In this document: positions 26,825 to 35,063 of the stretch, one piece after another | How positions within the stretch are numbered: the first letter of the stretch is position 1 | How the letters are laid out: each line of letters begins with the position of its first letter | Assembly: GCA_028281495.1 (NCBI GenBank) | Contig: JANQJU010000064.1 | Span: forward strand, 558,001-622,000 | DNA from: SAR324 cluster bacterium | Lineage (GTDB): Bacteria > SAR324 > NAC60-12 | Direction of reading: 5' to 3' | DNA length: 64,000 nt | The notes under the pieces: generated by a model | The model's database searches: none | What the model was told of the DNA's origin: nothing | What the model saw: the letters and a program-made list of their open reading frames with translations, nothing else | Position numbers and translations under genes: made by a program

Positions 26825-26972
26825 GCCTCTGCTTTTCATCTTGCCAAAAATAGAGGCTGAAGCAATTGTATATTGTTTTAAAATTGTTTGAGCAGACGGT
26901 AATACCCTCAGTCTATTTGGCTTGGCACGGAAAGTAAGATGCTTCAATTGAAGCAGACTAAGGAGTTGGCTT

Positions 26973-27440
26973 ATGAGAAATTCCATCACCCGCGACACTA
27001 TCGATATCGACAGCCTGAGAAAAAGGGCGTCCCATCCTCAAGCAGGGGCTATGCTCTTGTTTTGTGGAGATATTAGAAACCACAGCGAAGGCAAATTGGT
27101 CCAGGCATTAGAATATGAAGCGCACGAGCAAATGGCCCTTAAGCAAATTGATGATATCGTCGCGGAAGCGAGCCAGCGTTGGGAACTGCATTTTATTGAA
27201 GTCATCCATCGGCTCGGGCGTATGGAAGTTGAGGAATGTTCTGTCGCGATTGCTGTGGCAACTGCTCATCGAAGAGAAGCTTATCTCGCGAGCCGTTATC
27301 TCATCGATACGATCAAACACACCGTACCAATTTGGAAAAAAGAACATTTTCAAGATGGTTCCTCCGAATGGAGCAAGGGGTGTGAGGCTTGCAGCGTCCA
27401 TGAACTCTCTTTCCCTGCCGAAGACCATCATCACCATTAA
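26973..27440 (+). CDS. moaE: Molybdopterin synthase catalytic subunit MoaE
   Basis: Large subunit of molybdopterin synthase, transferring sulfur from MoaD to precursor Z. 155 residues. AGAMLLFCGDIRNHSEGKLV, LEYEAHEQMALKQIDDI, VIHRLGRMEVEECSVAIAV and the lysines of WKKEHFQDGSSEW match the active-site segments. AAGGAG lies well before the ATG. The protein ends in a natural run of four His after EDH (PAEDHHHH), unusual in the family. No moaD is visible next to it. Confidence 0.94.
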   Translation: MRNSITRDTIDIDSLRKRASHPQAGAMLLFCGDIRNHSEGKLVQALEYEAHEQMALKQIDDIVAEASQRWELHFIEVIHRLGRMEVEECSVAIAVATAHRREAYLASRYLIDTIKHTVPIWKKEHFQDGSSEWSKGCEACSVHELSFPAEDHHHH

Positions 27441-27496
27441 TCATTACAACGATCCTAAACATCCCCTGTTGATCCACATTCTTTCCTGACTACAAA

Positions 27497-28498
27497 ATGA
27501 TTTCTATTCACAAATCTACGACTTTGTTGTTCATTCTCTTTCTCTGGTTTCAGGTCGCTACACAAGCTCAAGAAACCATCAATGTTAAAGGAACTGTTCA
27601 GGTGCCTGAAGGCCAGCCGATCCCTGAAGACGGATTGGCTGTGGTTCTGCTCAAATTCCGCTTAGATGCCAATGGCAGTTTAACAACTGATGGCCCGATC
27701 AGCCGTTCTCAAACGAATCCCAGCGGCCAATTTCAGTTTGACAACATTCCCTTAGATCCTCGTGCGGCTTACCGGGTAGGGAGCCGCTTTCAGGGCGATC
27801 TAGTCAGTTCCAATTTTTTTGCATTTCAATCGGGACAAACCGAAGTTGAAGTCGATGTCATCGTTCCAAGGATCTCTGAAAATATGGAAGCCATTGAGTT
27901 AAGTAATGCGGCGCTATTCATCGAAGCCGGTATCGGTTGGCTTCAGATGACGGAGGTGTTGAGAGTGATGAATCCCACCCAAGATATTATTGACACTCGG
28001 AACAATCCTCTCGCCTTCGAACTTCCTGAAGGTCATGAAAATCTTCAAGTGATGCACGACACGGGTGGAGACGAGCAGTCATACGAAGTTTTAGGAAACA
28101 AGATCCAATTTCATCGAGACTTTGACCCGGGGGATACCACGTTAGTGTTTCAGTATACGGTGCCTGTTCTTTTGAGCAGTTATACACTTCGCAAAAACTA
28201 CCCCTACAATATGGAAGTGGGGCGGGTGCTCACCCCGGTGAATCACTTAGTGATTGAATCGGATCAGCTTAAAGAATCGGGTTCCGAAACATTGGGAGGT
28301 GCCGAATTAGCGACCTGGGAAATCACAAATTTAGATCACCCTCAGTTGACGATTCGTATCGGGGCGGTTCCAGTCAATCAACTCTCTTTCGGGTTTTTAG
28401 GAATTGGGGTGTTTCTTGTTCTAATAGTGCTTGCCTTGGTGTTCATGCAGACTCGTCTTGCAAAGGCTGGGAAAACAAACGGACATGAACAATCTTGA
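27497..28498 (+). CDS. Exported or membrane protein of unknown function
   Basis: 333 residues, family not recognised. A signal peptide is likely (TTLLFILFLWFQVATQAQ, cleavage after AQA near residue 24). A beta-rich extracytoplasmic region follows, with residues 28-120 resembling a carboxypeptidase-regulatory/transthyretin-like Ig fold (VKGTVQVPEG, TNPSGQFQFDNIPLDPRAAY). A C-terminal transmembrane segment near residues 295-318 (FLGIGVFLVLIVLALVFM) and a short basic cytoplasmic tail complete it. It would be a type I membrane protein exposed to the periplasm. It lies between moaE and acylphosphatase with short gaps. Confidence 0.8.
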   Translation: MISIHKSTTLLFILFLWFQVATQAQETINVKGTVQVPEGQPIPEDGLAVVLLKFRLDANGSLTTDGPISRSQTNPSGQFQFDNIPLDPRAAYRVGSRFQGDLVSSNFFAFQSGQTEVEVDVIVPRISENMEAIELSNAALFIEAGIGWLQMTEVLRVMNPTQDIIDTRNNPLAFELPEGHENLQVMHDTGGDEQSYEVLGNKIQFHRDFDPGDTTLVFQYTVPVLLSSYTLRKNYPYNMEVGRVLTPVNHLVIESDQLKESGSETLGGAELATWEITNLDHPQLTIRIGAVPVNQLSFGFLGIGVFLVLIVLALVFMQTRLAKAGKTNGHEQS

Positions 28499-28521
28499 TA
28501 ATTTTAGTGAATGAGGAAGCA

Positions 28522-28791
28522 ATGAAACACTACAAAATAGAGGTTTTTGGAGTCGTACAAGGGGTTTCATATCGTTATTCTACTATGGAGGAGGCAAATC
28601 GGTTGGGAGTCAAAGGATTTGTCAGGAACCAGGCAGATGGTTCCGTGTATTTGGAAGCAGAGGGTGAGGCCACGCAAGTGGATGCATTGGAACAATGGTG
28701 CCATCAAGGTCCACCGTTCGCAAAGGTCAGTCATGTCATGGTCTCCGAAGGTGAAGTTCAAAACTATCAAACCTTTGACATCCGTTATTGA
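28522..28791 (+). CDS. acyP: Acylphosphatase
   Basis: Hydrolyses the carboxyl-phosphate bond of acyl phosphates. 89 residues from ATG 28522, which is preceded by GAGG; a TTG-initiated extension nine codons longer is unlikely. The catalytic Arg is in GVVQGVSYRYST and the catalytic Asn in GFVRNQADGSVYLEAEG, both conserved. Ser replaces the more usual Gly-Phe of GVGFR, which is within family variation. Confidence 0.92.
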   Translation: MKHYKIEVFGVVQGVSYRYSTMEEANRLGVKGFVRNQADGSVYLEAEGEATQVDALEQWCHQGPPFAKVSHVMVSEGEVQNYQTFDIRY

Positions 28792-28826
28792 AAGAAACCG
28801 CGGTCAGCCTTTAGTTTTAGAATGTG

Positions 28827-28854
28827 TTGATCCGAAAAGTTAGTTCAGTATAAT
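28827..28854 (+). promoter_or_regulatory. Predicted promoter of the small membrane protein gene
   Basis: TTGATC (28827-28832), 16 bp, TATAAT (28849-28854), about 60 bp upstream of the ATG at 28914, which has AGGGGGA as Shine-Dalgarno. Confidence 0.55.
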
Positions 28855-28913
28855 GCGCTCCTTGGTTTCAAAACCGGAAAATCATCACTACACACAAAAA
28901 AGGGGGATATCCA

Positions 28914-29153
28914 ATGTTGGACAAAATCGACAAAGAAGAACTCATTCGTAAGTATAAAACCAATTCAGTGATCAAAACGATTGTGATTGTGGTCTTCGTG
29001 TTTCTGGCTTACACCTTCCCAGGAGGGTGGTTTTCCAATGTGATCTTTGCCGTTGGAGGGTTGGCATTAGGCTATCTCGCTTACAACGATCATATTGGTG
29101 ATGTAAGTGAGATGGGAGGATCTAGTGACTCAACGGGTTCCAGTAATAGCTGA
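28914..29153 (+). CDS. Small two-transmembrane protein of unknown function
   Basis: 79 residues, unrecognised. A charged N-terminus (MLDKIDKEELIRKYK) precedes two hydrophobic segments (residues 22-36 and 43-58) and a Ser/Gly-rich tail (SSDSTGSSNS). A good promoter and Shine-Dalgarno upstream support expression. Its last 32 bp overlap the 3' end of the convergent VKOR-like gene. Confidence 0.65.
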   Translation: MLDKIDKEELIRKYKTNSVIKTIVIVVFVFLAYTFPGGWFSNVIFAVGGLALGYLAYNDHIGDVSEMGGSSDSTGSSNS

Positions 29154-29538
29154 TCAGAAACAATCCTATCATCAAATTCGAAAAGTAGATTCGAATGCAG
29201 CCCCAGCATCGTAATCGCAATTTGAAAAATAAGATGTATGCATAATAGGCCGAGCATACGATTGCGAGGACGGTGCCCAGGGCAATCCATTCCATGACCA
29301 ACGTTCCATTCCAAAACATCTGCAACAATTGTCCTAGAACTCCTGCATAAAAGAAGACGGCAAAGTAGACTACTGGGACTTTTCCCACGAAAGCATAAGG
29401 TGAACGAAGGACCCGATAACAAGGAGAACCTTGATTCTTCTGAACTCGGTGTAACGCTAAAAGAGCCAGTGAACTTTTTAGACCGAGCAACGCGAAAATG
29501 CCGATTCCGAGCAGGGAAACTATTAAATCTTCCATCAT
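29122..29538 (-). CDS. Vitamin K epoxide reductase (VKOR)-like membrane thiol oxidoreductase
   Basis: 138 residues, four transmembrane segments. A CxxC (CWGC, residues 111-114) sits at the start of the last helix, as in bacterial VKOR/DsbB-like enzymes that reoxidise DsbA-type proteins with quinone. A Cys at 40 in GSPCYRVLRSPYAFVGKVPV fits a VKOR loop, with the conserved Ser and the GxPV turn. Bacterial VKORs often carry two loop cysteines, and only one is visible here. No DsbA-like partner is adjacent. Convergent 32-bp overlap with the small membrane protein gene. Confidence 0.7.
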   Translation of the reverse strand: MMEDLIVSLLGIGIFALLGLKSSLALLALHRVQKNQGSPCYRVLRSPYAFVGKVPVVYFAVFFYAGVLGQLLQMFWNGTLVMEWIALGTVLAIVCSAYYAYILFFKLRLRCWGCIRIYFSNLMIGLFLISYYWNPLSH

Positions 29539-29629
29539 AAAACCATTCTTTTGACTCTAGTTAAAACTGGTAATCGTCCATCAAAGGATTGACTTTTCCG
29601 CAAAGCCGTCATTATTAAAATTTGAGTCA

Positions 29630-29649
29630 TTGATTCAGTTGTGAATCAA
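29630..29649 (+). promoter_or_regulatory. 20-bp dyad upstream of gcvT
   Basis: TTGATTC-AGTTGT-GAATCAA, a perfect 7-bp inverted repeat about 50 bp upstream of the gcvT ATG. It could be an operator or a leader hairpin. The glycine riboswitch consensus is not present. Confidence 0.4.
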
Positions 29650-29698
29650 CAATGCAATTTGAACCTGCCTTGTTTCTTGAAACAGAAAGCTTTTGCAA

Positions 29699-30805
29699 AT
29701 GACAAACGAACTTAAAAAGACTCCCTTTCATCAATTTCATATCGAACATGGGGCCCGGATGGTCGATTTTGGTGGATGGCACATGCCCGTTCGCTACACT
29801 GGGGATAAAAAAGAGCACAATGCTGTTCGGGAACAGGTGGGCCTGTTTGATGTAAGCCATATGGGAGAATTCCTAGTACGTGGAAAAAATGCGGAAGCCT
29901 TGTTGCAGTATATCACTTGCAACAATGTGGCAAAACTTAGAGATGGGCGAATCCAATATAATGTGTTGATGTCACCGCAAGGGGGCTTCATAGACGACAT
30001 TTTAGTTTACCGTCGCCAAGCTGAAGACTACTTGGTGGTCGTCAATGCTGCGAATCAAGAAAAAGACTGGAATTGGATCGTAGAACAGAATCAATCTGTC
30101 GGTGCCGAACTCATTCACGCTAGTGAAAGTTTTGCACAGTTGGCCATTCAGGGGCCTAAAGCTGTAGAAGTTGTGGCGCAACTCACCTCGGTTCCTGTGC
30201 AAGACATGAAATATTATCACTTTGCAGAAGACACCTTTGCCGGAGTTTCCTCCATCATAAGCCGAACCGGATACACGGCATCTGACGGTTTCGAAGTTTA
30301 TTTTCACCCTCAGCACGCTGAAGTTGTATGGAACGCGATCTTGGACACGGGAAAAGCCCATGACTTGACTTTATGCGGCTTAGGGTCACGAGACAGCCTG
30401 AGAATTGAAGGCAAAATGTTATTGTATGGAAACGACGCAAATGAAGAAACAACAGTACTTGAAGCAGACCTGGGATGGGTCGTCAAACTCGATAAAGGGG
30501 AGTTCATCGGGAGAGATGTTTTAGCCCGCCAGAAAGAGGAGGGTGTTGCAAAAAAATGGGTCGGCTTTGAAATGATTGATCGCGGAATTCCTCGACATGG
30601 CTATCCGGTTTGTAAACAAGGGCAGCCAATAGGTGAAGTTACCAGTGGAGTGTATTCGCCCACGTTTAGCAAAGCCATTGGGATGACTTACCTACCAATT
30701 GCTGAGGCTGCGATTGGCAACCAGATCGAGATCGAAATTCGTGGGAAGAACCTCCAAGCGGTGGTGGTCCCGACCCCTTTTTATAAAATTAAGCGCCAGC
30801 GGTGA
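29699..30805 (+). CDS. gcvT: Aminomethyltransferase (glycine cleavage T protein)
   Basis: Transfers the aminomethyl carbon from lipoyl-GcvH to tetrahydrofolate, releasing ammonia. 368 residues from ATG 29699. VDFGGWHMPVRYTGDKKEH, GLFDVSHMGEFLVRG, the folate/active-site region YNVLMSPQGGFIDDILVYR with its conserved Asp, GYTASDGFEVYF, and C-terminal GEVTSGVYSPTFSKAIGM match GcvT. First gene of gcvT-gcvH-gcvP, all plus strand with short gaps. Confidence 0.97.
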   Translation: MTNELKKTPFHQFHIEHGARMVDFGGWHMPVRYTGDKKEHNAVREQVGLFDVSHMGEFLVRGKNAEALLQYITCNNVAKLRDGRIQYNVLMSPQGGFIDDILVYRRQAEDYLVVVNAANQEKDWNWIVEQNQSVGAELIHASESFAQLAIQGPKAVEVVAQLTSVPVQDMKYYHFAEDTFAGVSSIISRTGYTASDGFEVYFHPQHAEVVWNAILDTGKAHDLTLCGLGSRDSLRIEGKMLLYGNDANEETTVLEADLGWVVKLDKGEFIGRDVLARQKEEGVAKKWVGFEMIDRGIPRHGYPVCKQGQPIGEVTSGVYSPTFSKAIGMTYLPIAEAAIGNQIEIEIRGKNLQAVVVPTPFYKIKRQR

Positions 30806-30834
30806 ATTTACACCTACAACCAAGGAGACAAGCA

Positions 30835-31227
30835 ATGAGTGAAATACCTTCCGGGTTATTATATACCAAAGATCATGAATGGATTCGTGTTGAAGATAAC
30901 AAAGGGATCATCGGAATTACCGATTATGCCCAAAACTCTCTGGGCGATATTGTGTATGTTGAACTCCCTTCCGTTAATGACGAAGTTGATGCCGGAGACG
31001 AATTTGGTACAATTGAGTCGGTGAAGGCTGTTTCCCCCTTATTCATGCCAATTTCAGGAACCGTCACAGAGGTCAACGCAGATCTTGCTGATCAACCTGA
31101 GATGGTGAATGATGATTGCTATTCGGATGGTTGGCTTGTACGCGTGGAAATCGCCAACCCTGAAGATACTGAAAATCTGCTCTCCCCCGAAGACTACGAA
31201 ACTTTCCTTATCGAAGAAGCGGAGTAA
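30835..31227 (+). CDS. gcvH: Glycine cleavage system H protein
   Basis: 130-residue lipoyl carrier shuttling between GcvP and GcvT. YTKDHEWIRVEDNKGIIGIT is the N-terminal signature; the lipoylated Lys is in TIESVKAVSPLFMPISG. Start 30835 (MSEIPSG) has AAGGAGA at good spacing; the upstream in-frame ATG overlapping gcvT lacks support. C-terminal NDDCYSDGWLVRVEI is typical. Confidence 0.97.
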   Translation: MSEIPSGLLYTKDHEWIRVEDNKGIIGITDYAQNSLGDIVYVELPSVNDEVDAGDEFGTIESVKAVSPLFMPISGTVTEVNADLADQPEMVNDDCYSDGWLVRVEIANPEDTENLLSPEDYETFLIEEAE

Positions 31228-31360
31228 TCCACTCATCAAAAAACTCTCTTGTGGTTCGGTAGCGTCGTTCTGTATTGGTTTCCGAACCCATTTCCCCAAG
31301 TTTTGCTGTTCCTTCCCAGCCTTTCGGCTGACTGCTCGAACTCTAATCAAGGATGTGACT

Positions 31361-34258
31361 ATGACCACTCAACTTCCTGCAACGGATGCTTTCCAACGAC
31401 GCCATATTGGCCCTAACTCTACCGAGCTTCAGCAAATGTTGGAGGTGGTTCAGGCGCAATCATTGGACGACTTGATCACAGAAACAATTCCAGAATCGAT
31501 TCGATTAAAGGCTCCTCTCGATTTCTCTTCGGCTCTGGAAGAGCATGAATTTCTAAAAATGTTGGAACGGGTTGCCCAGAAGAATCAGATTTTCAAATCC
31601 TACATTGGGTTGGGGTACTATGACTGTGTGATCCCTGGGGTGATCCAACGGAATATCTTGGAAAACCCTGGATGGTATACGCAATACACTCCCTATCAGG
31701 CCGAAATATCACAAGGCCGCCTGGAAGCTTTGCTCAACTTCCAAACAATGGTCAAAGATTTGACCGGAATGGAGGTGGCCAATGCATCTTTACTTGATGA
31801 GGCAACCGCCGCCGCAGAAGCCATGACGATGTTGTTTCGCATCCGCAATAAACGGGTCAAAGGAGATCCTGCGAACGTCTTTTTTGTGTCCGACACCTGT
31901 TTTCCTCAGACAATCGACCTTCTAAAAACACGTGCTGAACCACTTGATATTCAAATCGTAGTGGGACGTTACCAATCGTTTGAATTCAATGAGTCTGTGT
32001 TTGGGGCTATTTTGCAGTATCCTGCTCATGATGGAGCCGTGGAAAACTATGCTGCATTTATTCACAAAGCCCATGCTGCTGGTGCGTTCGTCGCGGTCGC
32101 CGCAGATCTGTTGAGCTTGGCTTTGCTCACACCACCCGGAGAAATGGGAGCTGATATTGTGGTGGGTTCTTCACAACGCTTTGGGATTCCTTTGGGATAT
32201 GGAGGGCCTCACGCGGCTTATTTTGCCACTCATGAGGATCATGTTCGCGACGTGCCTGGAAGGATTATCGGGGTTTCGAAGGACAACAATGGGAAAATGG
32301 CATATCGGATGGCCCTACAAACCCGAGAGCAACACATTCGGCGTGAACGTGCGACTTCCAATATTTGTACGGCACAAGCCCTCCTTGCTATCATGGCTGG
32401 GATGTATGCTGTTTATCATGGTCCCGAGGGGATTCGCCGAGTTGCGCACAAAGTCCATCAGTCGGCAATGATATTGGAAACCGCCCTGAACGAATTAGGC
32501 TATGATCAACTCAACGACTACTATTTTGATACGCTGAAAATAAAACCTAGAGATTCTGCCCCCCGCACAGTCGAGCAGATTGAGTCGGTTGCCCTCTCAC
32601 TTGGTGTCAATCTTCGTTATTTGGAAGACAACACGATTGGCATATCCCTTGACGAAACCACATCTTACGAGGATCTACAAAACCTCATCGTGCTGTTTGG
32701 ACAGAGTTTAGGAGTCAGCAATGGCTCTTTCAGTCAAGACTCGGGAAAAGTAAGGTTCCCTTTAGAACTGAACCGTCAGAGTGACTATTTGACGCATCCA
32801 GTATTCAATTCCTACCATTCAGAAACCCAAATGTTGCGATATATCAAGCAGTTGGAAAGTCGGGATCTGTCTTTAGCCGTTTCGATGATTCCTTTGGGAT
32901 CTTGCACCATGAAATTGAATGCCACCACTGAAATGATTCCAATCAGTTGGCCCGAATTTTCCTCTCTTCATCCATTTGTTCCGTTGGAGCAAGCTCAAGG
33001 GTATCAACACATCATCAATGAACTGGAAGCCGATCTAAGTCAAATTACAGGTTTTGCCGGGGTATCGCTCCAACCGAATTCTGGGGCACAAGGTGAGTAT
33101 GCCGGGTTGATGATCATCCGTGCTTACCACCGCGATCAGGGAGCTGCTCATCGGAAAACGATCCTCATTCCTTCCTCAGCGCACGGGACCAATCCAGCAA
33201 GTGCCTCGATGGCCGGTATGAAGGTCGTGGTGGTGAAATGTGATGAAATGGGCAACATCAATGTAGAGGACCTGTATAAAAAAGCGGTGAAACATCGAGA
33301 CACTCTCGCGGGTTTGATGGTCACCTATCCGTCCACCCACGGTGTGTTTGAAGCCCAGATTCAAGAAGTGTGTGCTCTTGTCCATGAAAATGGAGGATTG
33401 GTGTATATGGATGGGGCCAACATGAATGCTCAAGTCGGCTTGACCAACCCGGCCAATATTGGGGCGGATGTGTGCCATCTGAATCTACATAAAACGTTCA
33501 GTATTCCGCATGGAGGTGGAGGACCCGGAATGGGACCCATCTGTGTTGTCGAGAAGCTAACCCCGTATTTGCCAGGGCATCCGTTAATAGAGGTGGGAGG
33601 CGAAAAAGCGATTTCTTCGATATCGGCCACACCGTGGGGCAGTGCAAGTATCTTGTTGATTTCCTATGCCTATCTCAAACTTTTGGGAGCAGAAGGGGCA
33701 ACGGAAGCGACACGTTATGCCATTCTGAATGCCAACTACATCAAATCCCGGTTGGAAGGACACTATGAAATTCTTTATGCAGGCGAGAAGGGAAGAGTGG
33801 CCCATGAAATGATCTTGGACACACGCCCGTTTAAAAAATCAGCCGGCATCGAAGCGGAAGACATTGCAAAAAGGTTAATGGATTACGGATTTCATGCCCC
33901 AACGATGTCGTTTCCGGTGCCGGGTACGTTGATGATCGAACCCACTGAAAGCGAACCCCAACAAGAACTAGATCGCTTTTGCGATGCCATGATTGCGATT
34001 CGACAAGAAATCCGCGATATCGAGGAAAACCGTGCAAACCGTGTTGACAATCTATTGAAGTATTCACCTCACACTATTGAAGCCGTTTCCGCAGATGAAT
34101 GGACTCATGACTACTCTCGACAAACAGCAGCGTTCCCGTTGCCATACTTGCGTCACTTCAAATTCTGGCCAAGTGTGGGACGTATCGACAATAGCTACGG
34201 CGACCGCAACCTCATCTGTACTTGTCCCTCGCTTGAAAGCTATGAAGGAGAAGAGTAA
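31361..34258 (+). CDS. gcvP: Glycine dehydrogenase (decarboxylating), P protein
   Basis: PLP-dependent decarboxylase of the glycine cleavage system, full-length fused form of about 965 residues, not the split GcvPA/GcvPB of many Gram-positives. It begins RRHIGPNSTELQQML, a signature of the N-terminal half. The C-terminal catalytic half has LIPSSAHGTNPASASM and the PLP lysine in CHLNLHKTFSIPHGGGGPGM. ATG 31361 follows AAGGATG. The reading frame is open far upstream of this ATG without a conserved sequence, so that extension is rejected. Last gene of the gcv cluster. Confidence 0.97.
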   Translation: MTTQLPATDAFQRRHIGPNSTELQQMLEVVQAQSLDDLITETIPESIRLKAPLDFSSALEEHEFLKMLERVAQKNQIFKSYIGLGYYDCVIPGVIQRNILENPGWYTQYTPYQAEISQGRLEALLNFQTMVKDLTGMEVANASLLDEATAAAEAMTMLFRIRNKRVKGDPANVFFVSDTCFPQTIDLLKTRAEPLDIQIVVGRYQSFEFNESVFGAILQYPAHDGAVENYAAFIHKAHAAGAFVAVAADLLSLALLTPPGEMGADIVVGSSQRFGIPLGYGGPHAAYFATHEDHVRDVPGRIIGVSKDNNGKMAYRMALQTREQHIRRERATSNICTAQALLAIMAGMYAVYHGPEGIRRVAHKVHQSAMILETALNELGYDQLNDYYFDTLKIKPRDSAPRTVEQIESVALSLGVNLRYLEDNTIGISLDETTSYEDLQNLIVLFGQSLGVSNGSFSQDSGKVRFPLELNRQSDYLTHPVFNSYHSETQMLRYIKQLESRDLSLAVSMIPLGSCTMKLNATTEMIPISWPEFSSLHPFVPLEQAQGYQHIINELEADLSQITGFAGVSLQPNSGAQGEYAGLMIIRAYHRDQGAAHRKTILIPSSAHGTNPASASMAGMKVVVVKCDEMGNINVEDLYKKAVKHRDTLAGLMVTYPSTHGVFEAQIQEVCALVHENGGLVYMDGANMNAQVGLTNPANIGADVCHLNLHKTFSIPHGGGGPGMGPICVVEKLTPYLPGHPLIEVGGEKAISSISATPWGSASILLISYAYLKLLGAEGATEATRYAILNANYIKSRLEGHYEILYAGEKGRVAHEMILDTRPFKKSAGIEAEDIAKRLMDYGFHAPTMSFPVPGTLMIEPTESEPQQELDRFCDAMIAIRQEIRDIEENRANRVDNLLKYSPHTIEAVSADEWTHDYSRQTAAFPLPYLRHFKFWPSVGRIDNSYGDRNLICTCPSLESYEGEE

Positions 34259-34261
34259 ACC

Positions 34262-35041
34262 TTACCTGTCTCTCACTCCTTTCCAGATGGCTTCCATGGC
34301 TTCCACAGCACGGGTGGGAAGGTGGTAAGTCACAACCTCAGAAATATCAGTCACTTCAGGATTGATTTCAACTGTCGGGATGCCTCGCATCTCGGCGATC
34401 AACACGGGCTTTGAGATGTAAGGAAACAGACTCGAAGTTCCGATGCTAAACAGCACATCCAAATCCTGATCTAATTCATATTCAAGACGCCCTAATTTGT
34501 CCGCATCTAACCACTCGCCGAACAGCACCACATCGGGGCGCAGGACCGTATTGCATTGTGGGCAAGGAGGGGGGATTTTTAAGTCAGCATAGTTTTCCAC
34601 TGTATGTCGGTAGGTACACTTGGGACACATCAAGTTGTGTAGATCTCCGTGTATGTCGATTACGTTGGCTGATCCAGCCCATCGATGAAAGCCATCAACG
34701 TTTTGAGTAAAGACACACACCCTTTCGAAATGTTGTTCCATCTCGGCAATCACCGAATGTGCTCGGTTGAACGTTGCTCCCCGACAGGCCTCTTCGATTT
34801 CAGAGAGATAACGCCAAGTGACATGCGGCCGCTCTTGCATCATCTCACCGGAAAGCACTGTTTCGATGGGCAAACCTTCTTCGGTTTCGGTATCGTTATA
34901 CAAACCTCCAAGACCTCGATAGGTCGGGAGTCCCGAATCTGCAGATATGCCTGCCCCAGTAACAAAAAATAATTTTTTTGCCGATTTCAGCAACGTCACT
35001 ACTTGTTGAATCTTTTGTTGGACTTCGGCAGTAAATGCCAC
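34262..35041 (-). CDS. cobB: Sir2-family NAD-dependent protein deacylase
   Basis: 259 residues. NAD-binding GAGISADSGLPTYRG, FTQNVDGFHRWAG, the catalytic His in DIHGDL, a zinc-binding set of four Cys (CPKC and CPQC), and VLFGEWL. The TYRG and GLYNDTE segments are typical of short bacterial sirtuins; the Tyr/Arg pair that marks class III desuccinylases (YxxR) is not obvious, so acyl preference is open. It is convergent with gcvP, 3 bp away, and 22 bp downstream of the second SpoIIE phosphatase on the same strand. Confidence 0.93.
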   Translation of the reverse strand: MAFTAEVQQKIQQVVTLLKSAKKLFFVTGAGISADSGLPTYRGLGGLYNDTETEEGLPIETVLSGEMMQERPHVTWRYLSEIEEACRGATFNRAHSVIAEMEQHFERVCVFTQNVDGFHRWAGSANVIDIHGDLHNLMCPKCTYRHTVENYADLKIPPPCPQCNTVLRPDVVLFGEWLDADKLGRLEYELDQDLDVLFSIGTSSLFPYISKPVLIAEMRGIPTVEINPEVTDISEVVTYHLPTRAVEAMEAIWKGVRDR

Positions 35042-35063
35042 GTTTCCTCCTCTGTTACCTCAT

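Noticed and set aside
29539..29698. Glycine riboswitch before gcvT
   Set aside because: None of the conserved glycine aptamer sequence is visible; only a short dyad is present.
31109..31360. Longer gcvP start overlapping gcvH
   Set aside because: The extension overlaps gcvH in another frame; ATG 31361 fits the family N-terminus.
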